A stretch of DNA of 10,442 nt from Candidatus Dojkabacteria bacterium UBA5232 (GTDB taxonomy: Bacteria; Patescibacteriota; Dojkabacteria; SC72): assembly GCA_002409215.1 (NCBI GenBank), contig DHUO01000009.1:3069-13510 (forward strand). Direction: 5' to 3'. Of the stretch, positions 1 to 6,420 are shown piece after piece (positions within the stretch are counted from its first letter, which is position 1; every line of letters begins with the position of its first letter). A program made the translations under genes and the position numbers. The notes beneath the pieces are model-generated. The model ran no database searches. It was not told the DNA's origin and saw nothing but the letters and a program-made list of their open reading frames with translations.

Positions 1-221
1 TTACCGCCCCCTGTAGGAACTTTAATGCATAGTCGTGGATAGAACTCATTTAGACCATTTCTATCCATATCGGGGACTCTAGAAAGTCCTACCTTATTAA
101 ATGCTAGTTGAACCCAAGCATTAGGGTCTACATCTTTTAATAAACTTCTTACTTCAGATGCTGTTTCTAGGTAATCTTTTAGCTTTTTAGCTACTTTTGT
201 TTGATACGGCTTGAATATCAT
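1..221 (-). CDS. res: Type III restriction enzyme Res subunit, N-terminal part (cut by window edge)
   Basis: Only the first 73 codons are present, so the gene is partial at its 3' end. The protein begins MIFKPYQTKVAKKL and reaches KVPTGGG at the window edge. That is the start of the Walker A (motif I, PTGGGKT) of the superfamily 2 helicase/ATPase in Res subunits of type III restriction-modification enzymes. Known role of the family: Res forms a complex with Mod, hydrolyses ATP, and cuts DNA with a C-terminal nuclease domain when unmethylated sites face each other. The ATG lies two bases after the TAG stop of mod (224-226), and the purine stretch GAGAAAAG just before it can serve as ribosome binding site, so mod and res should be one translationally linked unit. 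The N-terminal segment before Walker A (about 66 residues) fits a Res helicase start. The helicase and nuclease domains cannot be checked here. Confidence 0.87.
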   Translation of the reverse strand, partial: MIFKPYQTKVAKKLKDYLETASEVRSLLKDVDPNAWVQLAFNKVGLSRVPDMDRNGLNEFYPRLCIKVPTGGG

Positions 222-223
222 AG

Positions 224-1867
224 CTACTTTTCTCTTTCAAATAGGTTATACGGAATACTTACAAATTTGATATTGAATTGCTCAAGGTATTCATCATCCA
301 TAAAACAGGCAGGTGCATATACAATCTTCTTGTTATCATTTCCCTTGGATATTTCTTTTGCCCATTCAAAGGTTATCGCCATTTTCTTAAGTTCTTCCAT
401 ATCGGGAGTGTAGAGTAGGTATACTTCTGTGTGGTCTACCTTTCCTGCTAGATATTTCTTTTCGTCAATATCTTTATCTTTTGGTGATTGTCCTGTTGCT
501 AGGTAATAAACATATTTTGCTAATTGTTTATATGTAGGCAATTGCCCTGATAGTATTGTTTCTGCATCTATTGGTTGTCCAACTCTTTTATATTCAAAGC
601 CAATATCTTTATTTTTTAATTTCTTTTCTATTACTTTTATTACTCTTTCTCGTGTTATATCCCGTGTTATATTTTTATTTGGTTCTTTTTCACTATTTTC
701 TGGCATTTGAATAAGTATGAATTTTCTATTACCACCATCTTCTTCATTTAACTCTAATACTGCTTGTGCTGTAGTTCCTGAACCTGCAAATGCATCTAGG
801 ATAATTGCATCACCCTTTGTTGCATTAGATACAATATCCTTTATTAGTTGTGTCGGTTTTGGTGTATCAAAAAGTTTTTTCCCAAAAATATCTTTTATTT
901 CCTCTGTTGCTACCTCTGTTAGATATTTATTATCTGAAAAAAGATTCTTCGGTTTTATTCTTCTATCTTCACTATAGTAGTCTTTTACATAAACGGTTTC
1001 TTCCGCTCCACACACTAATCGATATATTTTATCTTTTGCAAATTCTTTCGACCAAATCCACCTTCCGTCATCACCATTTGGTAGTTTAGGATATATTTCT
1101 CTTAAATTAGCATCGTATTCTAGCTGAATAGAGCCATCATCTCTTTTATATAATGGATAGAAACAACCTGGGCTATCTTTCCTCCTTTGCCCTGCCCCTT
1201 TCTTTCTAAAAAGTCCATCTACCTTGTATAAACCATACTCGTCTTCTTTATTGTAACGCTTTATATAATCCTCATCTGGCTCTAAACCTGTAAAGGCGTT
1301 AGTCTCTGCTCTTCTTTTGTAGCATAAAATATAATCTAAACAAGTCGAATAGCCTTCCTTACTACCTAATCCATTTTTGCTTCTTTGAATCGTAATTTCT
1401 GTGATGAAATTCTCTTCTCCAAATATCTCATTCATCAATATTCTTAAATGATAAGATTCGTTTTCATCTATTGAGATATAAATAACTCCATCGTCTGAAA
1501 GAAGTTCTCTTAAGAGTTTTAATCGAGGTGTCATCATACTTAACCATTTATCGTGTCTTGTTAAGTCATCCTGTGCAATTTCTTTACCAATCCACTCTTT
1601 TATTAGAGGACTGTTTACATTATCGTTGTATACCCATCCTTCCTTTCCTGTATTGTAAGGCGGGTCTATGTATATACATTTAATCTTTCCTGTATATTGT
1701 GGTAATAAACTCTTCAATGCAGGTAAATTATCACCTTCAACTATCAAGTTTCCATCTGCTTTATCCTGTTTATATGAGAGTTTCTCATCTAAATCTAAAG
1801 TATGGTATGGAACTGACATATGATGATTCCATATTATGTTTTTACCCTTAAATTGTAGAGTTGCCAT
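224..1867 (-). CDS. mod: Type III DNA methyltransferase Mod (N6-adenine, beta class)
   Basis: A 547-residue AdoMet-dependent DNA adenine methyltransferase, the modification and recognition subunit of a type III restriction-modification system. Catalytic motif IV, DPPYNTG, is at residues 68-74 and the AdoMet-binding motif I, FAGSGTT, at 360-366. Motif IV before motif I is the beta-class order typical of Mod. The stretch between them (about 170-330) is where type III enzymes carry the target-recognition domain. The KPTQL segment (337-341) just before motif I is also usual in this family. Length is within the normal Mod range and the gene looks intact. The start ATG lies inside the end of the upstream HTH gene (20-base overlap), with a weak purine-rich site (AGAAAGTAAG) upstream. 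res follows after two bases. The recognition sequence cannot be read from the protein by eye. Confidence 0.95.
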   Translation of the reverse strand: MATLQFKGKNIIWNHHMSVPYHTLDLDEKLSYKQDKADGNLIVEGDNLPALKSLLPQYTGKIKCIYIDPPYNTGKEGWVYNDNVNSPLIKEWIGKEIAQDDLTRHDKWLSMMTPRLKLLRELLSDDGVIYISIDENESYHLRILMNEIFGEENFITEITIQRSKNGLGSKEGYSTCLDYILCYKRRAETNAFTGLEPDEDYIKRYNKEDEYGLYKVDGLFRKKGAGQRRKDSPGCFYPLYKRDDGSIQLEYDANLREIYPKLPNGDDGRWIWSKEFAKDKIYRLVCGAEETVYVKDYYSEDRRIKPKNLFSDNKYLTEVATEEIKDIFGKKLFDTPKPTQLIKDIVSNATKGDAIILDAFAGSGTTAQAVLELNEEDGGNRKFILIQMPENSEKEPNKNITRDITRERVIKVIEKKLKNKDIGFEYKRVGQPIDAETILSGQLPTYKQLAKYVYYLATGQSPKDKDIDEKKYLAGKVDHTEVYLLYTPDMEELKKMAITFEWAKEISKGNDNKKIVYAPACFMDDEYLEQFNIKFVSIPYNLFEREK

Positions 1868-2063
1868 ATTTCTTACTTTCTTCTAAGAATTTATTTAGGT
1901 CTTGGACATCTATTCTGTATTGTTTACCGATTTTATAAGCAGATAGCTTATTTGCCTTTATCCATCTAAATACAGTTAAATAGGAAACCTTTAATAATTG
2001 AGCTATTTCGTCAATAGTATAGAATTTTGAAACAGTTACCTCGTCTTCATTCATCTTTATCAT
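1848..2063 (-). CDS. Small excisionase/MerR-type helix-turn-helix DNA-binding protein
   Basis: A 71-residue protein, essentially a single winged-HTH of the excisionase family (HTH_17 type). The pattern from residue 15 reads YTIDEIAQLLKVSYLTVFRWI, then KANKLSAYKIGKQYRI and DVQDLNKFLEES, which is the usual order of recognition helices, the lysine-rich wing (KIGKQYRI) and the final helix. It has no catalytic domain. It is the first gene of the Mod-Res block and overlaps mod by 20 bases, so translational coupling is likely. I infer that it regulates the restriction-modification genes, which would make it an analogue of the controller (C) proteins of other systems, although it belongs to a different HTH family. 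Start choice: a possible promoter (TTGCAT, 17-base spacer, AATAAT) overlaps this first ATG, so the ATG at 2054 (starting MNEDEVTV) may be the true, leaderless start. Confidence 0.82.
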   Translation of the reverse strand: MIKMNEDEVTVSKFYTIDEIAQLLKVSYLTVFRWIKANKLSAYKIGKQYRIDVQDLNKFLEESKKYGNSTI

Positions 2064-2090
2064 TATTTAACATAATAAAGAAATATGCAA
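2062..2090 (-). promoter_or_regulatory. Putative sigma70-type promoter of the HTH-mod-res unit
   Basis: On the minus strand TTGCAT (2090-2085) is followed after 17 bases by AATAAT (2067-2062), a five-of-six match to the -10 consensus. Transcription would begin close to the ATG at 2054, seven bases beyond the -10 box. The box overlaps the first possible ATG at 2063. The -35 match is only three of six, so this is tentative. Confidence 0.4.
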
Positions 2091-2233
2091 GAGAAGAAAT
2101 AGGAAATTAATGAATTATCTTACAAAGGAGAGAGTAATAGTTGTCCTGAACATAGGTATATTAAATCTTTCATCAACCAATATTGAAGAAATTTTCCTTT
2201 CAAAACCAAATTCATTACTAACTACATTTACAC

Positions 2234-3157
2234 CTATCTATTAAATCTCTCATATACCTGTTTTGCTAACATTACTGCATAATCTATCTGTTCTTCATCT
2301 GTAATTGCATATTCTGTAATATGTTTACCATAATGTTTATGACTATTCTTCTGATATTCTGTAACTCTTTTAGGATCATCTAAATCTTTTGGTTCTACTC
2401 TATACAATTCTAATACCAACTTACTCTTATACGTATGAATATCGAATATGACAGTATTATCTATCTTAAAACCTATATAAACCTTTTTAGGGTCAACAAC
2501 TATTCTAGAATCAATTTCCAACAATCTCTCGCTAAGTAAATCATAAAGTTCTCGCATATCATCCCAACCACTCCTAAAATGATCCTCTATTGTATATCTT
2601 TTAACCTCTCTTGCTATCTGCTCTACTTCCTGATTATTTGAGATAGTATCAATAGATTCGCTATTATCACTTGCAATCAACTGATTGTAGGAGAGTAAGC
2701 CTCCTTCATACTCCTGTATTTCCCACAATTCAATAGGTAAATCTCTAAAGTTAATTGCATTCTGTTGATGTGTAGTAAAGGATGGAGCTACAAACAGAAC
2801 TCTCGTTTGAGACCAATCTACATTATCTCGACTAAGAGTCTCATTTAATCTATCATTGTACTCAAGTATGAAATCTGCTTTATTATTAAGCATTAATGAA
2901 AGATATGCAAACCCCTGATCTATAACAGAAAAAGCTCTATTCTTTTTGTATTCAATAATAACAAATGATTTTGTTTCATTATCAAATGCTAATGTATCAA
3001 TCCGCAAATTATTAAGCTGAAATTCACTAGCTACTAACTGTAATCCAAATACTGTTTCTAAGTTCTGCTCTGTGATTGTCTGGATATCTCTTTCTAGATT
3101 AATTCTTTTTTGTATTACTCCAGTTAACCTACCATTACTTTTTCTAAATAGTGCCAT
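2234..3157 (-). CDS. PD-(D/E)XK nuclease-like protein with C-terminal DUF5655 domain
   Basis: A 307-residue protein with two parts. Residues 1-160 resemble the PD-(D/E)XK nucleases seen in NucS/DUF91-like proteins: RIDTLAFD (52-59) supplies the acidic residue D54, and FVIIEYKK (65-72) gives the E-x-K pair (E69, K71). DQGFAYLSLML (80-90) matches the helix after the core, and WSQTRVLFVAP (115-125) a later strand. Residues about 190-305 match the DUF5655 domain, including KVYIGFK, LVLELYR and DDPKRVTE. Proteins with this architecture are widespread, mobile and often near restriction-modification genes; a role in foreign-DNA defence is inferred and no substrate is known to me. It lies 170 bases upstream of the HTH-mod-res block on the same strand. 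A perfect TATAAT (3183-3178) lies 20 bases before the ATG, and no Shine-Dalgarno is visible. Confidence 0.85.
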   Translation of the reverse strand: MALFRKSNGRLTGVIQKRINLERDIQTITEQNLETVFGLQLVASEFQLNNLRIDTLAFDNETKSFVIIEYKKNRAFSVIDQGFAYLSLMLNNKADFILEYNDRLNETLSRDNVDWSQTRVLFVAPSFTTHQQNAINFRDLPIELWEIQEYEGGLLSYNQLIASDNSESIDTISNNQEVEQIAREVKRYTIEDHFRSGWDDMRELYDLLSERLLEIDSRIVVDPKKVYIGFKIDNTVIFDIHTYKSKLVLELYRVEPKDLDDPKRVTEYQKNSHKHYGKHITEYAITDEEQIDYAVMLAKQVYERFNR

Positions 3158-3177
3158 TATTTAATATTTAAAAGTAT

Positions 3178-3183
3178 ATTATA
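3178..3183 (-). promoter_or_regulatory. -10 box of the DUF5655 nuclease gene
   Basis: A perfect TATAAT on the minus strand lies 20 bases before the ATG at 3157, giving a short leader of roughly 13 bases without a Shine-Dalgarno. No convincing -35 hexamer is seen at 16-18 bases. The box lies back to back with the flotillin promoter, so 3158-3360 is a divergent control region. Confidence 0.45.
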
Positions 3184-3269
3184 TATGGTATTAAGTATAT
3201 CCCTTTAGACTTAGAAACTCAAAGAATTATACAAGACCTACACACCCTATAGTGTTCTTAGTCCAATTG

Positions 3270-3278
3270 TGGTATAAT
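3270..3278 (+). promoter_or_regulatory. Extended -10 promoter (TGGTATAAT) of the flotillin gene
   Basis: TGG followed by a perfect TATAAT (3273-3278) is an extended -10 element. The same nine-base box recurs at 4856-4864 and 10101-10109. No good -35 hexamer is present. Transcription would start near 3285, giving a leader of about 75 bases. A second TATAAT at 3329-3334 could act as an additional, closer promoter. Confidence 0.6.
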
Positions 3279-3318
3279 GTATATAGTATAGAACTAAACA
3301 GTTCTTACGCACATTAAA

Positions 3319-4775
3319 AATCAAACAGTATAATCACATAGTTGCAAAAAAGGAGAAAAAATGCCAACTACAAATATTTTCAATTTAGGAGTAAGCCTAC
3401 CAATCGTTTTAGGGATAATCATAGTTATTATCCTCGCAGCTTCCTATGTAAGAGTCCCTCCCGATAAGTTGCTAATTGTTAGTGGCTTACGAAGAAGGTC
3501 AATTACTGGAAAAGCAACATTTGTAATTCCTTTCCTAGAAAGGAAAGACTACTTGTCATTAAAAATGATGAGCGTCGATGTAAAAACGTCTACTTATGTG
3601 CCTACCAATGATTACATCAACATCATGGTAGATGGAGCTGTGAAGATCAAGATCGGGATAACTCCAGAAATGGTTGAACTCGCGGGGCAAAACTTCCTTA
3701 ATATGGGGGAAGAAGAAATCGTGAACATCGTAAAAGATGTCTTAGAAGCCAATATGAGGGAAATCATTGGACAAATGAAACTCCAAGAGATGGTCGTCGA
3801 CCGAAAAACTTTTGGAGAAAAAGTCTTAGAAAATGCCGTTCCGGATCTTCAAAATATGGGTTTAGAGATAGTAGCTTTCAACATCCAAAATTTCAATGAT
3901 GAGAATAATCTTATCAAAGATTTAGGTATTGATAATACCGAACAAATCAAGAAGGTTGCTGCTATTGCAAAAGCCAATGCAAAGAAAGAAGTTGACATTG
4001 AAACAGCAAGAGCTGAAAAAGCAGCAAACGATGAACGTGTCTTAGCAGATACAGAAATCGCAAGAAGAAACAACGAGCTTGAAATCGAGAAAGCCGAGCT
4101 GAAAATTCTTGCTGACAAGAAGAATGCAGAAGCTGATCTCGCCTTCGAAACTCGTAGGGAAGAGGGACGTAAAAGACTAGAAGAAATGACAGCCGAAGCT
4201 AATAGAACAAAGACCGAAAAGATGATTGAGGTCCGACAAAATGAGCTTCAAGCTGAAGTCAACAACAAAGCTGATGCTGACCTCTACAAGAGAACGAAAG
4301 AAGCTGAGGCAAACCTAATCGAACAAAAGAAAGAAGCTGAGGCAATACAGCTAAAAGCAAACGCCGAAGCTGAGGCAATCAGGACTAAGGGTCAAGCGGA
4401 AGCTGATGCAGCAAGAGCACTTGCTTTAGCAGAGGCAGAAGGAATCTTGAAAAAAGCGGAAGCTATGAAACAATTTGGGGAAGCCGCGATCATTGAAATG
4501 TTCGTCAAGGTTTTGCCTGAAGTAGCAAAGAATACTGCTGAACCTCTCAGTAAAGTGAATAGTATCACAATGTTTGGTGAGGGAAACTCAACTAAACTGA
4601 TAAAAGATATTACTAATACAGGACAGCAGATCATTGAAGGTTTTGGAAAAGGCCTAGGAATTGACTTGCCTGAGATGTTGCAAAGTTTCCTTGGTGGGTC
4701 TAAAACCTCCATTCCATCCAAAACAGAAACACTAGAATAACTCTAGTAAAAAGAAGATAAAAATACTGTTTGATT
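3319..4775. repeat. 13-base inverted repeat flanking the flotillin gene
   Basis: AATCAAACAGTAT at 3319-3331 in the leader is found as its exact reverse complement at 4763-4775, 23 bases after the stop codon. The coordinates given here span both copies and the gene between them. In an mRNA covering both, the ends could pair. The sequence is AT-rich, so chance cannot be excluded. Confidence 0.45.
3361..4740 (+). CDS. floT: Flotillin-like SPFH/band 7 membrane scaffold protein
   Basis: A 459-residue flotillin. Residues 12-30 form a hydrophobic N-terminal membrane segment. An SPFH (band 7/prohibitin homology) domain follows from about 30 to 200, including VPPDKLLIVSG and ENMREIIGQM-type sequence near 130-140. 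A long Glu/Ala-rich coiled coil fills about 205-380 with the repeated EAEA pattern typical of flotillins. A hydrophobic, Gly-rich tail (GLGIDLPEMLQSFLGG) ends the protein. Bacterial flotillins oligomerise at the inner face of the membrane and organise lipid microdomains, signalling and secretion proteins. It is slightly shorter than Bacillus FloT (509 residues) but keeps all parts. Translation starts from a strong AAGGAG (3350-3355) five bases before ATG. The gene stands alone, with a stable hairpin after it and no NfeD-type partner in the window. It is richer in G+C than its neighbours (27 of 60 bases in 3601-3660, against 19 of 60 in 5401-5460). The assignment is firm; its cargo is unknown. 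Confidence 0.93.
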   Translation: MPTTNIFNLGVSLPIVLGIIIVIILAASYVRVPPDKLLIVSGLRRRSITGKATFVIPFLERKDYLSLKMMSVDVKTSTYVPTNDYINIMVDGAVKIKIGITPEMVELAGQNFLNMGEEEIVNIVKDVLEANMREIIGQMKLQEMVVDRKTFGEKVLENAVPDLQNMGLEIVAFNIQNFNDENNLIKDLGIDNTEQIKKVAAIAKANAKKEVDIETARAEKAANDERVLADTEIARRNNELEIEKAELKILADKKNAEADLAFETRREEGRKRLEEMTAEANRTKTEKMIEVRQNELQAEVNNKADADLYKRTKEAEANLIEQKKEAEAIQLKANAEAEAIRTKGQAEADAARALALAEAEGILKKAEAMKQFGEAAIIEMFVKVLPEVAKNTAEPLSKVNSITMFGEGNSTKLIKDITNTGQQIIEGFGKGLGIDLPEMLQSFLGGSKTSIPSKTETLE

Positions 4776-4782
4776 AAACAAA

Positions 4783-4820
4783 GTGGTGAGATATATTCTC
4801 AAAAACATATGTCTCACCAC
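4783..4820 (+). terminator. Stable stem-loop after the flotillin gene
   Basis: GTGGTGAGATATAT pairs with ATATGTCTCACCAC over 14 base pairs (one G-U), leaving a 10-base loop. It lies 43 bases after the flotillin stop and before the next promoter, so it most likely ends or protects the flotillin mRNA. The run after it (AATCTTCTTCC) is only partly T-rich, so it may act as an mRNA 3'-end stabiliser as much as an intrinsic terminator. Confidence 0.6.
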
Positions 4821-4855
4821 AATCTTCTTCCTAAAAAAGATTAAACCAACACTAA

Positions 4856-4864
4856 TGGTATAAT
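4856..4864 (+). promoter_or_regulatory. Extended -10 promoter (TGGTATAAT) of the GH3 gene, leaderless type
   Basis: The same TGGTATAAT box as at 3270. Only five bases (4865-4869) separate it from the ATG at 4870. A transcript starting six to eight bases after the -10 box would begin at or next to the A of the ATG, so this mRNA should be leaderless. No -35 hexamer is apparent. Confidence 0.65.
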
Positions 4865-4869
4865 AAACA

Positions 4870-6045
4870 ATGAGAAAAAGAAAAATACTTCTCCTCATAC
4901 CATTAGCTCTACTCCTTTTCTCAGGAATATACCTTCTCGCTCACAAACTCCAAACAAAAGAAGATACATCCATTCCTAATATAGCAAAGCAAACCGAAGA
5001 ACATATCCCTGAGCCAGAACCACCCCCCATACCCATTGAACAACAAATACTTGCTAAGATGAGTATAGAAGAAAAAGTAGGACAACTCTTCATATTCGGT
5101 ATAGAAGGAAATATAACAATAGATCCCCAAAACAAAGAATTCCTCTCTAATACAAAACCCGGTGGTATAGTACTCTTCTCTAAAAACATTACAAATGAAA
5201 ATCAATTAAAAAATCTTATCACAGAAATACAATCCACAAACCCAACTATCCCACCCTTCATATCAATAGATCAAGAAGGAGGGGTAGTATCTAGATTAAA
5301 ATGGAATGAAACATTAACTAAATCACAACCAAGTATATCCTCACCCCAACAAGCATATGAACTTGCAAAGAGTAGAGGAGAAATATTAAAAAACTTAGGT
5401 ATTAATATGAACTTAGCACCTGTTGCAGAGATAACTCAAAAACCATCATCCTTTATATACCAAAGAACATATAGAGGGAGTATGGAAGATGTTGTACAGA
5501 AGGTAATAGCTTCATCAAAAGGATATACTGATGCTGAAGTATTAGCAGTATTAAAACACTTCCCTGGTCATGGAGATACAAATACAGATCCACATAAGAG
5601 GTTACCAAGTATTAATATCACAGAAGAACAATGGAACTCACATATTGAGCCTTTTTCTAAGGCTATACAAAGTGGACACATCAACGCCCTAATGACTGGA
5701 CATATACTCTTCCCAAACATATCTGCTGAACCAACAACTATTTCAACAGAAATTATTACAAACAGATTAATTAATGGATTAGGTTACAAAGGTTTAATAA
5801 TATCTGATGATATGGAAATGAATGCCTTAAAGGGTGTTGATACTCCTAGTAATCTAGCAAAAAGAGCAATAGCTAGTGGTGTAGATATGTTAATATATGT
5901 AAAATATACAAACGATGACAGATATTCACAAAGAGTAGCATACAATTCAATACTTAATGAAGTGAAAGAGGGAAGAATGAATATTGATGAGCAAGTTTTG
6001 AAAATATTAAGAACAAAACTCAAGTACAAAGTACTGCCAGAGTAG
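4870..6045 (+). CDS. nagZ: Membrane-anchored or exported GH3 beta-N-acetylhexosaminidase (NagZ-like)
   Basis: A 391-residue glycoside hydrolase family 3 protein of the NagZ type, which releases N-acetylglucosamine from peptidoglycan fragments or related glycans. Residues 1-25 are a basic start and a hydrophobic segment (ILLLIPLALLLFSGIYLLA) without a lipobox cysteine, so it is a signal anchor or signal peptide. A Pro/Glu-rich linker (about 40-57) follows. The catalytic (beta/alpha)8 domain spans about 58-390: substrate-binding IDQEGG (133-138), the NagZ signature KHFPGHGDT (229-237) with the Asp-His general acid/base pair at D240 and H242, and the nucleophile D313 in SDDMEM. All key residues are present and there is only the single GH3 domain. 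The extracytoplasmic position suggests wall remodelling, or scavenging of sugars from host or neighbour cells. The promoter lies five bases before the ATG with no Shine-Dalgarno. No clear terminator follows; GTTATAGTATAAC (6047-6059) is a small palindrome just after the stop. Confidence 0.93.
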   Translation: MRKRKILLLIPLALLLFSGIYLLAHKLQTKEDTSIPNIAKQTEEHIPEPEPPPIPIEQQILAKMSIEEKVGQLFIFGIEGNITIDPQNKEFLSNTKPGGIVLFSKNITNENQLKNLITEIQSTNPTIPPFISIDQEGGVVSRLKWNETLTKSQPSISSPQQAYELAKSRGEILKNLGINMNLAPVAEITQKPSSFIYQRTYRGSMEDVVQKVIASSKGYTDAEVLAVLKHFPGHGDTNTDPHKRLPSINITEEQWNSHIEPFSKAIQSGHINALMTGHILFPNISAEPTTISTEIITNRLINGLGYKGLIISDDMEMNALKGVDTPSNLAKRAIASGVDMLIYVKYTNDDRYSQRVAYNSILNEVKEGRMNIDEQVLKILRTKLKYKVLPE

Positions 6046-6140
6046 AGTTATAGTATAACAATAGAATTAATATTTCTGTCGATATTAAGAATTAATCTCT
6101 CCTTGAAAAGCCCTTGCATTCATCCCCTAGTATACATATG

Positions 6141-6172
6141 TTGACATTCACATATATTCACCTTAGTATAAA
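6141..6172 (+). promoter_or_regulatory. Sigma70-type promoter of the structured RNA
   Basis: A perfect -35 box TTGACA (6141-6146) is followed after exactly 17 bases by TAGTAT (6164-6169), with the overlapping TATAAA (6167-6172) as an alternative -10. This is the only consensus -35 hexamer I found in the window. It faces a region with no open reading frame, and the expected start is near 6177. Confidence 0.7.
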
Positions 6173-6176
6173 TTAC

Positions 6177-6412
6177 TAGCACATTTAAATCCGACCAGGT
6201 TGGTACCGGTCTGGGTGTAGAACCAATTTTCTACATCTTCGGCTTCTGAGGTTTTAAGTGATATATTAATGATTCGAACATTAATGCCTTAGCGGCGGGA
6301 TTTGAGAGAGTCTTCTCTCTTTTCTACGTCTCTAAGGTCCGAACTAGTATGTCGTAATACATACTTTGCTATCATCGGATGGGGTTTATTGGGACTGCCA
6401 TCCTTTTTTTTT
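6177..6412 (+). ncRNA. Structured non-coding RNA of about 235 nt, family not recognised
   Basis: A gene-free stretch with its own promoter and intrinsic terminator. Helices seen directly: a closing pair ATCCGA (6189-6194) with TCGGAT (6375-6380); CCAG (6195-6198) with CTGG (6211-6214), extendable inward through G-U pairs to a GTAC loop; TGTAGAA (6216-6222) with TTCTACA (6229-6235); ATTAATG (6265-6271) with CATTAAT (6279-6285) around ATTCGAA; CCTTAG (6287-6292) with CTAAGG (6332-6337), enclosing GAGAGA/TCTCTC (6304-6309/6314-6319); and AGTATGT (6346-6352) with ACATACT (6359-6365). CTGAGG (6246-6251) can also pair with CCTTAG, an alternative to the CTAAGG pairing. I see none of the landmark motifs of tmRNA, RNase P, SRP RNA, 6S RNA or tRNA. 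No gene follows on the same strand, so it acts in trans, or against the convergent gene, rather than as a riboswitch leader. The start is estimated from the promoter and the end from the T-run. Confidence 0.75.
6378..6412 (+). terminator. Intrinsic terminator of the structured RNA
   Basis: A six-base-pair stem GGATGG/CCATCC (6378-6383/6398-6403) with a 15-base loop runs straight into nine T residues (6404-6412). The T-run is on the plus strand only, which fixes the direction. The 5' half of the stem shares bases with TCGGAT (6375-6380), so the closing helix of the RNA and the terminator stem compete. The minus-strand gene stop (6421-6423) is nine bases away. Confidence 0.85.
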
Positions 6413-6420
6413 GCCCATAT

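Noticed and set aside
2115..2237. Protein-like minus-strand fragment (about 40 codons, containing NEFGFERKISSILVDERFNI) between the nuclease and HTH genes
   Set aside because: No ATG, GTG or TTG start at its 5' end, preceded directly by in-frame stops, and too short to match to a family. It could be a gene remnant but chance is as likely.
6063..6096. Direct repeat AGAATTAAT (6063-6071, 6088-6096) after the GH3 gene, considered as a CRISPR or insertion-site trace
   Set aside because: Two short AT-rich copies only, with no further units and no flanking mobile gene. There is no CRISPR array, insertion sequence or tRNA gene anywhere in the window.
6269..6292. Seven-codon open frame (ATG at 6269 to TAG) inside the structured RNA
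   Set aside because: No Shine-Dalgarno at a workable distance, and the bases are fully used by the ATTAATG/CATTAAT hairpin.
6177..6412. tRNA, tmRNA, RNase P, SRP or 6S identity for the structured RNA
   Set aside because: The ATTCGAA loop recalls a T-arm but there is no acceptor stem or CCA. The conserved SRP, RNase P and tmRNA motifs are missing, and the multi-hairpin layout does not fit the single long bulged rod of 6S RNA.
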